Below, piece after piece: positions 1 through 12,244 of a stretch of 64,000 nucleotides of DNA; the stretch's first letter is position 1; each line of letters opens with the position of its first letter. The stretch spans positions 1-64,000 of the forward strand of contig WTXI01000161.1 in the NCBI GenBank assembly GCA_022376515.1. The letters are read 5' to 3'. The position numbers and the translations under genes are program-made. The notes under the pieces were generated by a model. It did no database searches and was not told the DNA's origin. It worked only from the letters and a program-made list of their open reading frames with translations. This DNA is from Lactifluus volemus (Eukaryota; Basidiomycota; Agaricomycetes; Russulales; Russulaceae).

Positions 1-91
1 TCTGAGGTTGTGAACGTGGTGGGGGTCTTGGTAGAATTTACTGTGGAGCAAAGGAAGCGCCTACCCTGAGCCCAAAGCTGTCGCATTTACG

Positions 92-711
92 TCAGAATAA
101 CAGAGGACACGTACTGGCACATGCAAGTTGGTCAGCGAAGGGTATTCGCTGAGCAAGAACGCGGGGGAGAGAAGGCCCTGCAAAAGTTGCGGTCGCTTAG
201 CGAATGACGAACTCAATGCAAACGGCGCACTCACCACTGTTTGTCTTAGCCTCCTGCAACTTTGGTGTCTTCAACCTGCCACGGGACGTCTTCGTGCCAG
301 GTAAGGCGTTTTCCTTCCCCTCGTTCCTATGTGGTGTAGCTACAGATTTGCGTGTGCCCCGTTTCGAGGTGCCGGTGCGCGATGTCTTGGTTTTGGCTGC
401 CGCCTTGGACGCGGCTGGAGCGCGCGATTTGGGGGTGACTGCCGACTTGCGCGAAGCGCGCTTCTTGATGGGGGATTCTCCATTGACGCCACGTGAAAGG
501 AGGATATCGGCGAGGACATTTCCCTCCGACGGCACAAAGATGCTGGTTTGTGCGTTGAAGAAGCAAAAGTAAAACATGATAAATCCGAGATCAAGGAAAC
601 CGCGCGTGAAGCAAAAGCTTACCCGCCACGATCACGAAAGCGCGACTTGAGACGCTCTTGACGCTTAGCCTTGCTGTCTTGTACAGTTCCTGGAATATTA
701 GCAGGAGACAT
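92..711 (-). CDS. Small basic Ser/Thr/Lys/Arg-rich protein, unrecognised
   Basis: I read three exons: 711-623, 542-235 and 177-92. They have GT-AG borders (GTAAGC and GTGAGT donors) and join in one frame of about 160 residues. The N-terminus is rich in charged residues (KAKRQERLKSRFRDRGG), followed by IFVPSEGNVLADILLSRG. A long low-complexity stretch of Lys, Arg, Ser, Thr, Pro and Ala comes next, with SP/TP-like sites (AVTPKSRAP, SVATPHR, RLKTPKLQ). This composition suggests a disordered nuclear or chromatin protein with possible CDK sites, which is inference. The start at 711 was chosen because the exon junction GG|C after it restores a continuous reading frame; an in-frame ATG lies further upstream at 870. 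The last exon is the least certain: without the third splice the protein ends at 197. I do not recognise the family. Confidence 0.5.
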
Positions 712-892
712 CTTGTTAGTAGTTCGGTGACCGTCGATCGTGTTCGAGACCAAGTGCCAGCACGTGATGGTGAAGCATGGACGATCCCGGCCCGGCGTCG
801 TGATTGCCGCTTCTGTCTCCATCAACTTGAACACCAACACCGGCAGTGTTATAGCGAGTGTGGTGACCAACTAAGGGTTTGCACCTGTATAT

Positions 893-2608
893 ATGGGGCT
901 GGGGCTTATAGCCCTGGATGGGGTTGTCTTCCTGTCATGCCTTGGTTTATCCTATGTGCTCTACTCCCCTAACATTCCTCGACCACACGATTATAAAACA
1001 TCCCCGCGAGCATACGTTCTTCACTCGATAACCACCCATGCACGCCTCCTCCCCGCTGACTCGCGGCATGCTTTCACGTACCCTGTACTCTCCCTGATTT
1101 TACCCCTCTCAGCTCTCGAGTCGGCTCGTTTGTCGCTCCTGAATGGTTTTCTATTTTCATACGGAGGCACCTATGGGCGGATTCTTGGCCTGCGTAGCGC
1201 GAGGTACCTCTTTGACGACGGCGGAAAGGTCCCATCAATACGAACAAAGCTTATAAAGGCGCTGGATGATTTTGGTGTTGGAGATGCTGAAGAACAATTG
1301 GACGATGCCTGGATACTCACTATGCCAAGCTACTGTGGATATGAGGGACTGAATCCGCTGACCGTATATTTTTGCTATCGAAAGGATAATCGTAGGTTGT
1401 GGATCGTAGTGCTCGAGGTTCGTATCCAGCGTGCCTCTCCAACATTTTGAAGCATCACCTTGTATGACACTACAGATTCACAATACCTTTGGCGAACGCC
1501 ATGTCCATATCCTTGAAGTGGGAAGGAATGAAGAAGCACCTAACGCCAAGTAGGTCTTGTGATCTTGTCTGATAACCTTATTCATGTTTCGCACAGTTTC
1601 GACCACCAATGGTCCTTTCCACGTGCTTTTCACGTCTCACCGTTCAATGACCGTCTTGGCACATACACCGTCTCCGTTCGCGCTCCATTTTCCCATAGCG
1701 ATTCGGACGTGGCACTGCCGCATATCCGAATTCATCTAAACAACCCAACAGGCGCTCTCAAATTCTCGGCATCCCTGCGCGCGAAACACGTTGCCCCATT
1801 CAGGACACTCACCGTACTCGCAGCACTCGCGACTCACCCATTCATCCTCTTTCTCACCCTCCCCCGTATTCTTCGTCAAGCAGCCGTCCTGCATTACCGC
1901 CGCCACCTCGACGTGTATAAACGGCCGGAGCCCAAACCCGTCAGCTGGTCAGTCTCCCCGTCTCACAGCCCAGCTCTCGCGAAAGGTGGGGGAATTGGCT
2001 GGCAACATCCCACGATACTCGAGCGCGCTGCGCGCCATTTGGCCAACGCTTTCCTGGCGCGGCGTGCGCATGCCCTCGGGGTGTGTATCAAGCTCCGGCC
2101 GAGTGATCCGTCTGCACATGTGCAGCATTTCGACCCCGGTACAGACGGGGCAGATGGGAAATTTAGGGAGTTGGTCATCTCGTACCTCTCCCCTCGTTTT
2201 TTTACGCTGCTCGTTCTTGCCGGGGACGGGCCGACGGCGTTGCGCTGGGGTGGGTCCGGCGGCCAGTCACATACTACGGGCGAGGTACGCGAGTTTTTGG
2301 TGTCGGATGAAGCATCGTTTCGCGAGGTGTTCGATATCCACGAATCAGGTGGTGCTACGTGGCCTGCGCGCGTGCTTAGGCTACTGCCTGACGCTGCGCG
2401 TAGGCATGAGCAGGGTGTTGGAGGTGGGAAGAACCCGCATCCGCTTATGCCAGAAAGTTGGATGGCGCGGGTAGGCTTTGCTGTGTTGCTCGGTGCACTT
2501 GTTGCGATGGAATGGGCAGAGGAACTTCTCTGGCGGATTGCCCATGTTCGTTGGGCTGTGATCGACTCGATGCAACGGCACCCAAGTGAGATGGTGCCAG
2601 TGACCTGA
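893..2608 (+). CDS. DUF1365 family membrane-associated protein
   Basis: Exons 893-1417, 1476-1549 and 1597-2608 join in frame to about 536 residues. The first exon starts with a hydrophobic segment (residues about 2-22, GLGLIALDGVVFLSCLGLSY). Family landmarks follow: SITTHARLLPADSRHAFTYP, the segment GYEGLNPLTVYFCYRKDNR, then HVHILEVGRNE, and in exon 3 FHVSPFNDRLGTYTVSVRAP. A second hydrophobic stretch (TVLAALATHPFILFLTLPRI) and a hydrophobic C-terminal helix near WMARVGFAVLLGALVAMEWA are visible. DUF1365 proteins occur in bacteria and fungi; their biochemical role is not settled, though bacterial members sit beside lipid-modification genes. No internal stop is seen, so this is the intact parent of two broken copies at 12245-13480 and 17168-17790. 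Confidence 0.85.
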
Positions 2609-3230
2609 AGTCGTGAAAGGGAGGACGGCTAGCTCGTTGCATGACGTACTTTCTTAAGATTATAAGTTACGGTGTACAAAGACTGGCGCGATGTACTGTT
2701 TCATACTACGGGCAGTTTATCCTCCGGGATATTTGAATGCCTGATGCGATACCCACAGATTCAAGTCTAGTGCTTTTCGTGAGTTTGGAACCCAGGACTC
2801 ACACACGTTGCAACGTAGTTTGTTATCCTTGATGGGGTCCTCAAGCCAAAATTATCTGGTTCTTTATATCTGCAAAAACCTTGAACCTGTCACGGTTTTG
2901 GTCTGTTTCTCTCATACACTGGCACACTTCGAGGGCGGACTCCGGGGGAAACCAACCCTCGTCGGGAAAAACGTGTCACCTGGCATTTGTGAGCACATGA
3001 TGTCAGGATCTAGTCCAGTGAGAGCGACCCTTGTACATGACCGCACCGGTGGATATGTAGCGTTGGCGGTCGACTAGTCACAAATAGTTTTCAGGCCCGT
3101 CCAGTGTGAGACGAGTGATTGGTCCAATCTTGTGGTCGAAAGGGGTTCATTTCAATAACGGTCATGTAGTTTCTGATGTCCCAAACCAGCATTTACAAAG
3201 ATTGAAGTCATGCAGTACTACCTAGCTAAG

Positions 3231-3560
3231 TGACTAGCTTTGATCCCGGCATTCATTGGGAAATGGTGCAACGACTTTTCCACTGTTTCACTTTTGCAAT
3301 CAGAAAAGTGAAAAAGTGAAAAAATTAACTTTATTTATGCCATGGAATGCATGTAAAATCACCTTTTTTTTAATTTTAAAAATACAGTAGAGCAACTTTT
3401 GGGGTAATTCTAGGTTTCTTTTCCGCCTTTGTGGCAGTTTTGCCACTTTTTGTCCATTTTTTGCTCTTTTTGGCGAGCTCGAGCTCGCCCAAAAAATATG
3501 AGTGCAGGTTTCCTGATGCAGTTGTTCCTTTTCTAAGCTCGACAATCACAAGTTCTGAGG
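3231..3560. mobile_element. Candidate ~330-bp AT-rich insertion (copy 1 only)
   Basis: Copy 2 of the duplicated spacer runs directly from the sequence equivalent to position 3220 into the sequence equivalent to position 3563, near 13905-13925. Copy 1 has about 330 extra bases in between. The two edges carry similar 9-mers, TAGCTAAGT (left) and TAGTTAAGT (right), which could be a diverged target-site duplication. The insert is AT-rich, has no coding capacity, and contains a perfect 18-bp palindrome at 3472-3489. I see no convincing terminal inverted repeats, so a deletion in copy 2 remains possible. Confidence 0.4.
3472..3489. repeat. Perfect 18-bp palindrome GGCGAGCTCGAGCTCGCC
   Basis: The 18 bases read identically on both strands. 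They are flanked by T-runs on the left and A-runs on the right, so the hairpin could extend imperfectly. The palindrome sits inside the AT-rich candidate insertion and may be part of a non-autonomous element terminus; that role is inference. Confidence 0.7.
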
Positions 3561-3854
3561 TTAGTTAAGTTTACCAGAGCATTGATGCAATTACAGTACG
3601 TATTTGTATTTCATACTAGTAGCGACGGATTGCAGTGTACAACTCATACTATTACCGGCTACAAACTGTCTCGGGGCAAATGATTGAACACTTAAGACTA
3701 GACAAATTGAAATTTTCAGGGTGTTGCCAGTGTGTACTCGTAGAACAATAGACAGAAGGATGCTTACTGAGACCGTGACAATGATCATATGATCCTTTCC
3801 AGGCCTGCCTGTCGTCTGAAGGTCACGGCCTTCCTGTCTCCTTATTTGAGTCAG

Positions 3855-6800
3855 TCAAGGTCGACAGAACGGAACCAGTGTGTAGCAGTCCTGAGAGTTC
3901 ACCTTTGCATAGTACTCATGTATCATCTGAGCTAACTCGTGGTGTCCCGCGTGCGCCACCATGGCCAGCGGACTCACACCATTTTCTTCCTGGGCATCGA
4001 CTTTAGCGTTATGCTCAAGTACCATTTGAGCTAACTCGATGTGTCCTTGCGATTCCGCAAGGTGCAGTGAAGTCAGACTAGGGGATTGGGCATACATCTC
4101 ATCATCGTGATCAAGAAGTATTCGCGCTAAATCGAAGTGCCCACTGGACACTGCCACTTGCAGCGGAGTCTGACCATCGTCATCCTGGGCATTCAAATTA
4201 GAATTATGCTCAAGGAGAATTTGAGCTAACTCGATGTGTCCTGTGGATGCCGCACAGTGTAGTGAAGTCAGACCATCATAGGTTTTGGTATCGACCTCCA
4301 AGTTGGTGTTGTGATCAAGTAGCATTCGTGCTAACTCGAGATGTCCCCCGGATGCTGCCAGGTGCAGCGGAGTCCAACCGCGTTCATCCTGGGTATTGAC
4401 TTTGGAGTTATGCTCAAGAAGGATTTGAGTTAACTCGGTGTGTCCCATGCATGCCGCACAGTGCAGCGAAGTCAGACCATCATGGGTTTGGACATCGACC
4501 TCTAAGTCGGTGTTTTGATCAAGTAGTATTTGTGCTAACTCGAGGTGTCCTCCAGATGCTGCCAGGTGCAGCGGAGTCCAACCACCTTCACCCTGGGCAT
4601 TGGCTTTAGAATTATGCTCAAGGAGCATATGAGCTAACTCAATGTGTCCCTCTGATGCCCGGGCCACATAGTGCAGTGAAGTCAAACCACCATGTGTTCG
4701 GGCATCGACATCGGCATTGTGATCGAGTAGCACTCGTGCTAACTCGAGGTGTCCCTTGGATACTGCCATGTGCAGTGGAGTCCGACCAACTTTATCCTGA
4801 GCATTGACTTTGAAATCATGGGTTCGGTCGTCAAGTAGCATTCGTGCTAACTCAAGGCGTCCCTCGAACGCTGCGATGTGCAGTAGAGTCTGGCCATGTG
4901 TATTGTGTTTCAATTTATGCTCAAGGAGCATTTGAGCTAACTCGATGTGTCCCTTGGATGCTGCACAGTGCAGCGACGTCAGACTCGGACCACCCTGGGT
5001 TTCGACATCGATTATGGCATTGTGATCAAGTAGTAGCATTCGCCGTGCGAACTCGAAGTGCCCCCTGGACACTGCCATGTGCAGTGGAGTCCGACCATCT
5101 TCATCCTGGGCATTCACATTAGAATTATGCTCAAGGAGAATTTGAGCTAACTTGATGTGTCCCATGCATGCCGCACAGTGTAGTGAAGTCAGACCATCAT
5201 GGGTTTTGGTATCGACCTCCAAGTTGGCGTTGTGATCAAGTAGCATTCGTGCTAACTCGAGATGTCCCCCGGATGCTGCCAGGTGCAGCGGAGTCCAACC
5301 ACGTTCATCCTGGGTATTGACTTTGGAATTATGCTCAAGGAGCATTTGAGTTAATTCGATGTGTCCCATGCATGCCGCACAGTGCAGCGAAGTCAGACCA
5401 TCATGGGTTTGGACATCGACCTCTAAGTCGGTGTTTTGATCAAGTAGTATTTGTGCTAACTCGAGGTGTCCTCCAGATGCTGCCAGGTGCAGCGGAGTCC
5501 AACCACCTTCACCCTGGGCATTGGCTTTAGAATTATGTTCAAGGAGCAAATGCGCTAACTCAATGTGTCCCTCTGATGCCCGGGCCACATAGTGCAGTGA
5601 AGTCAAACCACCATGTGTTCGGGCATCGACATCGGCATTGTGATCGAGTAGCACTCGTGCTAACTCGAGGTGTCCCTTGGATACTGCCATGTGCAGTGGA
5701 GTCCGACCAACTTCATCCCGAGCATTGACTTTGAAATCATGGGTTCGGTCAAGTAGCATTCGTGCTAACTCAAGGTATCCCTCGAACGCTGCGATGTGCA
5801 GCAGGGTCCGAGTCTGGCCTTGTGTATTGTGTTTGAAATTATGCCCAACGAGCATTTGAGCTAACGCGATGTGTCCCTTGGATGTTGCACAGTGCAGTGA
5901 AGTCAGACCATCATGATTTTCAGCATCGACTTTGGCATTGTGATCAAGTAGCATTCGTGCTAACTCGAAATTTCCCTTGAACGCTGCGAAGTGCAGTGGA
6001 GTACAACCCATTTCATCCTGGGCATTGACGTCGACCTTGACATCGTGAACAAGTAGTATCTGTGCCAACGAATTGACTTTGAAATCACGGGTTTGGTCAT
6101 CAAGTAGCATTCGTGCTAACTCAAGGTGTCCCTCCAACACTGCCATGTGCAGCGGAGTCCAACCACATTTACTCTGAGAATTGACATTGAAATTATGCTC
6201 AAGGAGCATTTGAGCTAACTTGATGTGTCCCTTGGATGCTGCACAGTGAAGTGAAGTCAGACCGTCGTGGGTTTCAGCATCGACCTTGGCATTGTGATCA
6301 AGTAGTAGTTTTTGTGCTAACTCGAGGTGTCCCCCGGATGCTGCCAGGTGCAGCGGAGTCCAACCACGTTCATCCTGGGTATTGACTTTGGAATTATGCT
6401 CAAGAAGGATTTGAGTTAACTCGGAGTGTCCCATGCATGCCGCACAGTGCAGCGAAGTCAGACCATCATGGTTTCGGGCATCGACCTCGGCATTGTGAAC
6501 AAGTAGCATTTGTGCTAACTCGAGGTGTCCCATGGATGTCGCCACGTGCAGCGGAGTCCAGCCATGTTTACTCTGGGCATTGACATTGACATTATGCTCA
6601 AGGAGCATTTGAGTTAACTCGATGTGTCCCTCTAACACTGCCAGGTGCAGCGGAGTCGAACCGTTTTCATCCAGGGCATTGACGGCTTTAACATTATGCT
6701 CAAGTAGCATTTGAGCCAACTTGATGTGTCCCATGGACGCCGCGCGATGTATTGGGGTTGAACCATGGGCTTGGGTATCGACCTCGGCATTATACTCAAG

Positions 6801-9800
6801 AAGTAGTCGAGCCATTTCGGGGTTTTCTGAGGTCACAGCACGGTCCAACGGAGTTAAACCATTGACGAACCGGCCATTGACTTCAGCATTGTGCTGAAGA
6901 AGCGTTCGAGTTGATTCGAGGTGCCCTCTCAGCACTGCCACGTGTAGTGGGGTCAGACCATCTTCATCCCGGGCGTTGATTTCGACATCATGCTCAAGCA
7001 GAATTTGAACTAAATCGAGGCAGCCATTGATCGTCGCACGGTGCAACGGAGTAAAGCCATCTTCTTTCTGGGCATTAATGTCGGCATTGTGCTCAAGAAG
7101 CAACCGAACCATTTCAGGGTTTTTCTCACACACTGCTTGGTACAGTGGAGTTTTACCATCTTCGATTCGGGCGTTGACTTCGGCGTTGTGTTCAAGTAGT
7201 ATTCGAGCTAACTTGAAGTCACCGAAGGCCACCGCAAGGTACAGCGGAGTCCAGCCATGTTTTTCTCGGGCATTGACTTCGGCATTGTGCTCAAGCAGCG
7301 TTCGAGCTAAATTGAGGTTTCCCAACGTCTCTGCCCGCTCAAATGCCCGGGACGCTGCCCAAGTCTCGGAAGGTGGCGGAATCCAATAATACCTCCCCCA
7401 ACTTGAATCGTATTTGACTTCGGCATCTTTTTTTAACGTCAGATCGGATATCATTCGACCATACTGGAGGCGTCGATACCCCGCCACCATGAGCAACGGG
7501 GTGCAATCGTCTGCATTTCTAGCATTCACATTCGCGCCATGACGGAGCAGCCACTGCCCAATTTCAAGGTGTGCGACTTCTGATGACACATGGAGCAGAG
7601 TGGAGTCCTGCCTTCCGCGTAGATCCACATCCGTGACATGTGAAAGGAGAAACCATGAAACCTCGTCGTGCTCTTCCCACAATGCTGCGTGCAACGGTGT
7701 TACATAGTAGCCACCCCTCGCATATAGGTCCTTCGGACACTTTATGAAGAGATGTTTTACCATCTCCACGAGTCCGAGTCGGGCTGCGTAGTACAGAGGG
7801 GTTGCTTTAGGTTTCTCTGGGCGTGGGCACGTCGCTGTCGTGAGCTCATAAACTTTCTGGTCTGGGTCGTGTATCCAGAGCCAAGCTGCGAAGTGTGGCT
7901 TGTCCATGTCGAACAGAAGTTTCAACCCATCCTCAACACGTGTCGAGACATTCTTGCACTGAGCATGGCTAACCCAATGTTTTGCAGCATATGGAGCTAG
8001 TGGAAAGGCTTTGATGGTGTCTCTGTCGACGTGTTCGTCCAATCGGAGCAGGACGCCAATGCACACTTGCGCAAAAGTCGTATGTGCGGAATCAAGGGAT
8101 ACGTGATAGAAGGAAATATCTCTGCTCGATGTAGCAAGACCATTCGACGTGAGGAACTCCTTTACGGTGAGATGCGAAAATTCGACAATCCTGGTGTCGT
8201 TGTCGTTGTCATCGTGACCGTAGTCGTCATTGTCGTTAAGAATGGTGATCAATGTCGAACATGCCGCAAACACAGCATCTTTCTGACCCTCCCAGCGCAG
8301 ACTTGGGTTCAGCACCGGGGTCCCTTCTGCTTCAAAATCAACTACAACGACTTCCGCAAGTTCCTTTACACGGAGTGGACGGGCGGCAACGGCAAGGCAT
8401 TGCAACAAACGATGAGCCAGCTCTCGGTTCGCCACATTAATTTCCTTCAGTATACGTTGATAGGTTTCATCCAACGTTTTAGGCAAATCTTTGAGAATAC
8501 GTCGCACAGTTGATGGGACACAGTGGCGAAGGATTTCCAGCTGGCAGAACACCCAGCGAAACCTGTGAGACGGTATAAGAAACATCATCATGGGTGTATG
8601 AAAACGTCTTTACATTCCACCCGCATTTTCTGATAAAGTCTCAATGATCAGGATCTTGTCCTCATCATTCCATCTCTGCATCGCGTCGTCTGAATGAACC
8701 ACAAAGTTTATGTAACGGATGATATCTCCCATTTGTCCATTTTCGTTGTGGAGAGATAGACGGTTTTGCGTCAAGGACTCGAGGGCACGCCGAATGTCGA
8801 TCTCTGGCCGACTGGTAACACAGACGTAAAGGCTTCGGAGACGAAGTTCAACCAGCTTCTTCAGCAGATTGAGGACACGTTCTCTGGGAGATGGAATCCC
8901 AGAGGTATGTGGACATTCATCGAGAGCATCAATGATGATGTAGGTTGAATTTTGGTCCGCGGTCGCGAGCATTTCTTTGAGGCATTCCATCATCGCATCA
9001 TTACTAGGCCGCCTTGTTCCGTGATCGTGTTTCGAATGAAGCCGGGAGAGTATATCGAATGAATGATTCGACTGATCAGAAAGTTGGATAAGGAGCGAAT
9101 GGAGCAGGTCTTGACAACTTCGTTTATTTGTATCCCGAAAGTCAAAATAAAAATAGGCTACGGAAGCCCTGCGCAAGGCCATGATATCTTGTATGATCAT
9201 GGAACTGTCAGATTGCGTAAGTTTCACATGATGGGAACGATGTGACTACGAACCAGATCACAGTCTTCCCTGAGCCCGCTATCAAATCAAAATACCATCA
9301 GCGAGAGTTGTGCGATAAGTGCGAAAAGTGACGTACGGTTTCCATAAAGCCACAAAAGGGAACCAGTCGACTTCCATTCGTTGAACATGGCGTTTTGAAA
9401 GAGCCATTGGCCGGTCCCCTCGTGGTGAGCATCCCACGCGGTGTTATGATTTTCGGATGGGTCTTCGGGAGAAAGCCATGTATGAAGACGGCCACGGAGC
9501 TGGTTTCCTGTAGGAACGTTAGGCTTCGCAAGGAACAGTTGCGAGTATAAAAGATCACGAACGCTCGACATTGAGAGTGATGTTATGAATCTCTGATTGC
9601 GCGATCAAGCTCTCAGCCTGCGTCAATGTGTCCAACTTCCGTAGCGAATTTCCAATGTCTTTGTTCCCAATAAGCTTTTTGAAGTATCTTTCTAAATGGA
9701 CGTGAGTCGTGGACGAAAAATCATGCAGAGATAAACTCACTTGCTACTGGTCGCCTGATCTCCTTTGTTGCGATGGCAAGGATAGAGAGTACTTCTGTCA

Positions 9801-10394
9801 TGATCTCTATGATTATTCGCTTCATAGCCGTGGTCAGCGGAATCTCGGTCTTGGTGTGAACCTCAAGGCGCGCAAAAAAGTGACTAATTCGAGCAAAGAG
9901 ATCGGCAAGTGCCTCTCTGCTAGTGTGGACGCCTTTGGCCGCCTGAAAGACTTTGGCGTCACAACAGAGTATCCAAGGGGAAAAGGTATGCACAGACCGA
10001 AAGGAGGATTCCAATGCTAGCGCAAGTAACTTTTGTCAGTGCCTTGGCATGTGGGAATACCTGATAGTAATTTAGCAAACTAATTCCGAATAAGGTATTT
10101 GACACCCACGAGGCCGACGCCATCACCTACGATGGGAGAAACTTTGCAGAGAACATTTATAATCGGGATGAGAAACTTATCCAGGTTACACCGGGAGGCT
10201 CTGAGGTCCTCGTCTCGCCTGTGAAACACAGCAAGAACATCGTCCACGGATGTGCAAGACCCGAGTTCGACGAGTAAAGGATCTGAAGTGATATTTCCAT
10301 TGGTCTTCTTATTATACTCTTTCACAGCTTCATCAAAGATGGACTGGAAGTCGGAATTCTCAGCTGGAGTGGAAGGGGTTTCGGGTAGCGACAT
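3855..10394 (-). CDS. STAND receptor: Goodbye-like N-terminus, NACHT, ~38 ankyrin repeats
   Basis: Exons on the minus strand read about 10394-10065 (donor uncertain), 10016-9741, 9691-9563, 9507-9337, 9278-9254, 9204-8614 and 8562-3855. The start is the ATG of MSLPETPS. The N-terminus (SIFDEAVKEYNKKT ... LGSCTSVDDVLAVFHRRDED ... LDKFLIPIINVLCKVSP) matches the fungal Goodbye domain. A P-loop NACHT follows: Walker A GNPGSGKT is assembled across the 25-nt exon, Walker B-like IIIDALDEC, and VTSRPEIDIRRAL. The family signature FRWVFCQLEILRHCVP and a winged-helix-like stretch come next. Residues after about HDPDQKVYEL form about 38 ankyrin repeats that alternate TPLHLAASGGHLELA and TSLHCAACMGHIELT types. 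Such proteins are fungal NLR-like sensors of non-self, by family knowledge. One oddity is an in-frame TAG at 10080-10082, just before the best-looking donor of the Goodbye exon; an alternative donor (AG|GTGATG) near 10120 would bypass it in frame. Confidence 0.85.
4190..5920 (-). repeat. 921-bp in-frame tandem duplication inside the ankyrin array
   Basis: Matching positions lie exactly 921 bp (307 codons) apart: for example 4271 with 5192 and 4681 with 5602. An 80-base stretch from 4321 compared with 5242 shows only one difference by eye. The two blocks span about 4190-4990 and 5110-5920 and cover nine ankyrin repeats each. Homology fades at both edges. This is a recent in-frame expansion, not general repeat similarity. 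Confidence 0.85.
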
Positions 10395-10768
10395 AGGGCT
10401 CGAGCGAGGAGGGGTGCGGTAAGAGGATTCCTGGTTGGAGGGCGCAAGGTGATTGTCTTTCATATAACGAAGGACAGGCGCTAAATTGCTGTATGCCAGT
10501 GTATGAGGCACTGCAGCCACTGATGCGCCGCAACTGAAAACCTCACCGCCACCCGAGGAACCTTTCCTCACACTGGCGTCATCAGCGTGACAGACATTAA
10601 CACACCAGTTCTTCTTTCATTGTTGAGGTTGTAACACACTTTGATAGCTTGATAGATAGTAATCACTTAAGGATCACATCCGGGATTTTCCTCGCTTCGA
10701 CTGTAGTCACGTGACTCGCGTATGGAACGCTTGCGATTGTACTTTACTAGTACAGTAGTCTGGGGGCG
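10395..10768. other. Upstream region of the receptor and duplication/inversion joint
   Basis: Bases 10470-10690 hold the receptor's 5' flank. The same block (TTGAGGTTGT-type, then CACTTTGATAGC-type sequence) recurs near 14520-14600 and 18470-18545. After about 10690 similarity to the other copies stops, because the next block, the membrane-protein gene, is inverted in this copy. No gene is seen in the gap itself. Confidence 0.55.
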
Positions 10769-12073
10769 TCAGTTATCTCTTACCATAACAGCAGGATACA
10801 TATCATAAACTAATGGTTTATAAACAGGTGTGTCAATAATTGAAGTTATTTTTTCTACGTCGCTCTCTAGACCTCCTTCTGATTCCAATCTCCACGCATT
10901 GACGTGCAGACGTAAGCATTAAACTGGTCCGTCAGTGACATTGAATCATGTTCGCATGTGGTGCGAATGGCTACATGCATTCAGTGAGTGGGATAACCCC
11001 GGAAAGCACGTTGACCCTCGGGAATGAGCGACCAATACTTGGAACGCCGTCGGCCCTGAATGAGCATCAGCCACGTGAGTGGGAAGAAGAAAATCAAGTC
11101 AGGATGCCGTACATGTCAGAGGAAAAGTTTATCAGAGAGCGATACATTCGCGTTGCAGCGATGGCCAATGCTATCAGAGTTGGGATCTGAAACGTCTATG
11201 TTGCGGGACGTATGAGAAATAGGCATCGTTCTCCAGTCACGGAAAAAGAAGAACGTACAGTGTTAAGGCAACCTGAAATCCGAGTAGAAGTGAGTATCTA
11301 TACGGTGGTGGCAAGCGTCGGAATGATCTTATTTCTTTCCAAATGGCGACGCTGGTGCTACCATCGGCCCTTTCTTTCCAAAGACGAACCTAGTGAGGGA
11401 GGGTAGGGCAGGAAGTACACGCGAAGCACCAACAATGGCCACCGCAAAATAGCTGAAAATCTAGAAGGAGAAGAGTCAGAGCACAGTAGTCAGCAATCAG
11501 GATTCTTTAGATGGAGGAAGTCCGTCGAAGAGGATGCTTACGAGATCAAAAATTATCCACAGCTTGAGATCGTTGGTCATCACGAGGCAGTCCAATTCAC
11601 GGGCACTGCACGTACCTGATAGCTGATCGGTGTATAGACGTCAAGTTCGACGATGTCGAGGATCACTGTCATCAAGGTAGCTATCCGCGTCAGGGAATAA
11701 ACCTAGAGAAGGTGAAAAGTCAGTCCTAGGCGTCTGAGGAATTTTCAACGGGACCCTGTCAGCACGGACCCATATTGTCCAACGTGAGGGACGATTCCCT
11801 CTGATGACACTCCACTCGAAATCCAGAGTGGTGAAGAATTCCCGACTGAGAAGTGGAAGGCTGAGTTGACATGATAGAACCTCAGGCTGTAGCGAAATGC
11901 TCAGACTCGAGGCAGACAACGTACAGGAAGATGCCATCAAAAGCATGCCAAAGCTTCGCCGCTGCCCCTGTTGAGATATAGGATTAGTTGGAATTCTAAA
12001 CGTAGAGCGAGGCCACACGAGCATACGCACACCTTTCCTGCACGATCATGTTGGGATCTTGAAAATTTAGCAC
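10769..12073 (-). pseudogene. Membrane-protein family copy A, inverted and deleted
   Basis: On the minus strand this matches the membrane-protein genes at 14871, 18819, 22347 and 59135. The equivalent of the start ATG at 12071-12073 reads GTG. The signature exon survives as EFFTTLDFEWSVIRGNRP, but the preceding Trp codon is Arg and the following Tyr is Ser. The exon encoding YSLTRIATLM is present. The middle of the gene is missing: sequence jumps from the exon beginning VAIWK, with a frameshift, into the late exon ending just before MYRSLINFSSD. The transmembrane block carrying WKQ and IWFLL in the relatives is gone. The TATATATT box found upstream of the other copies is also deleted. The last exon equivalent is still readable to a TGA at 10769-10771. 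Confidence 0.8.
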
Positions 12074-12244
12074 TCTTGCAGGCAAGCTTAAGATCAAATC
12101 ATATTCCTGTTACAGATGAGGCTATGATATGAGGAACCGCGGCATGAGTCGCATGACCAACACTTAAATTTGTGTTCGGTGGCTGACTCGGAGGTTTCCA
12201 GCGACAAGCGCCCTGACTCTGGATTTGCAGCTGAAGCAACTCGC

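Larger units (their letters stand above)
2609..3854. other. Intergenic spacer between the DUF1365 and NACHT-ankyrin genes
   Basis: No gene is supported here. The spacer is itself duplicated. Parts around 2680-3220 recur near 13480-13910, and parts around 2734-2785 and 3655-3840 recur near 17880-18220. That shows the whole DUF1365-to-receptor interval was copied with the genes. The AT-rich part at about 3231-3560 has no counterpart in copy 2 and is listed separately as a candidate insertion. Short open frames in this spacer look like chance. Confidence 0.6.

Noticed and set aside
3300..3545. Minus-strand open frame in the AT-rich segment
   Set aside because: Low-complexity Lys/Ser/Phe-rich translation from A/T runs, with no domain or splice context. 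Treated as chance within a candidate insertion.
8031..8513. Plus-strand open frame of 160 codons
   Set aside because: It is antisense to the coding exon of the NACHT-ankyrin receptor, whose frame carries clear family motifs.
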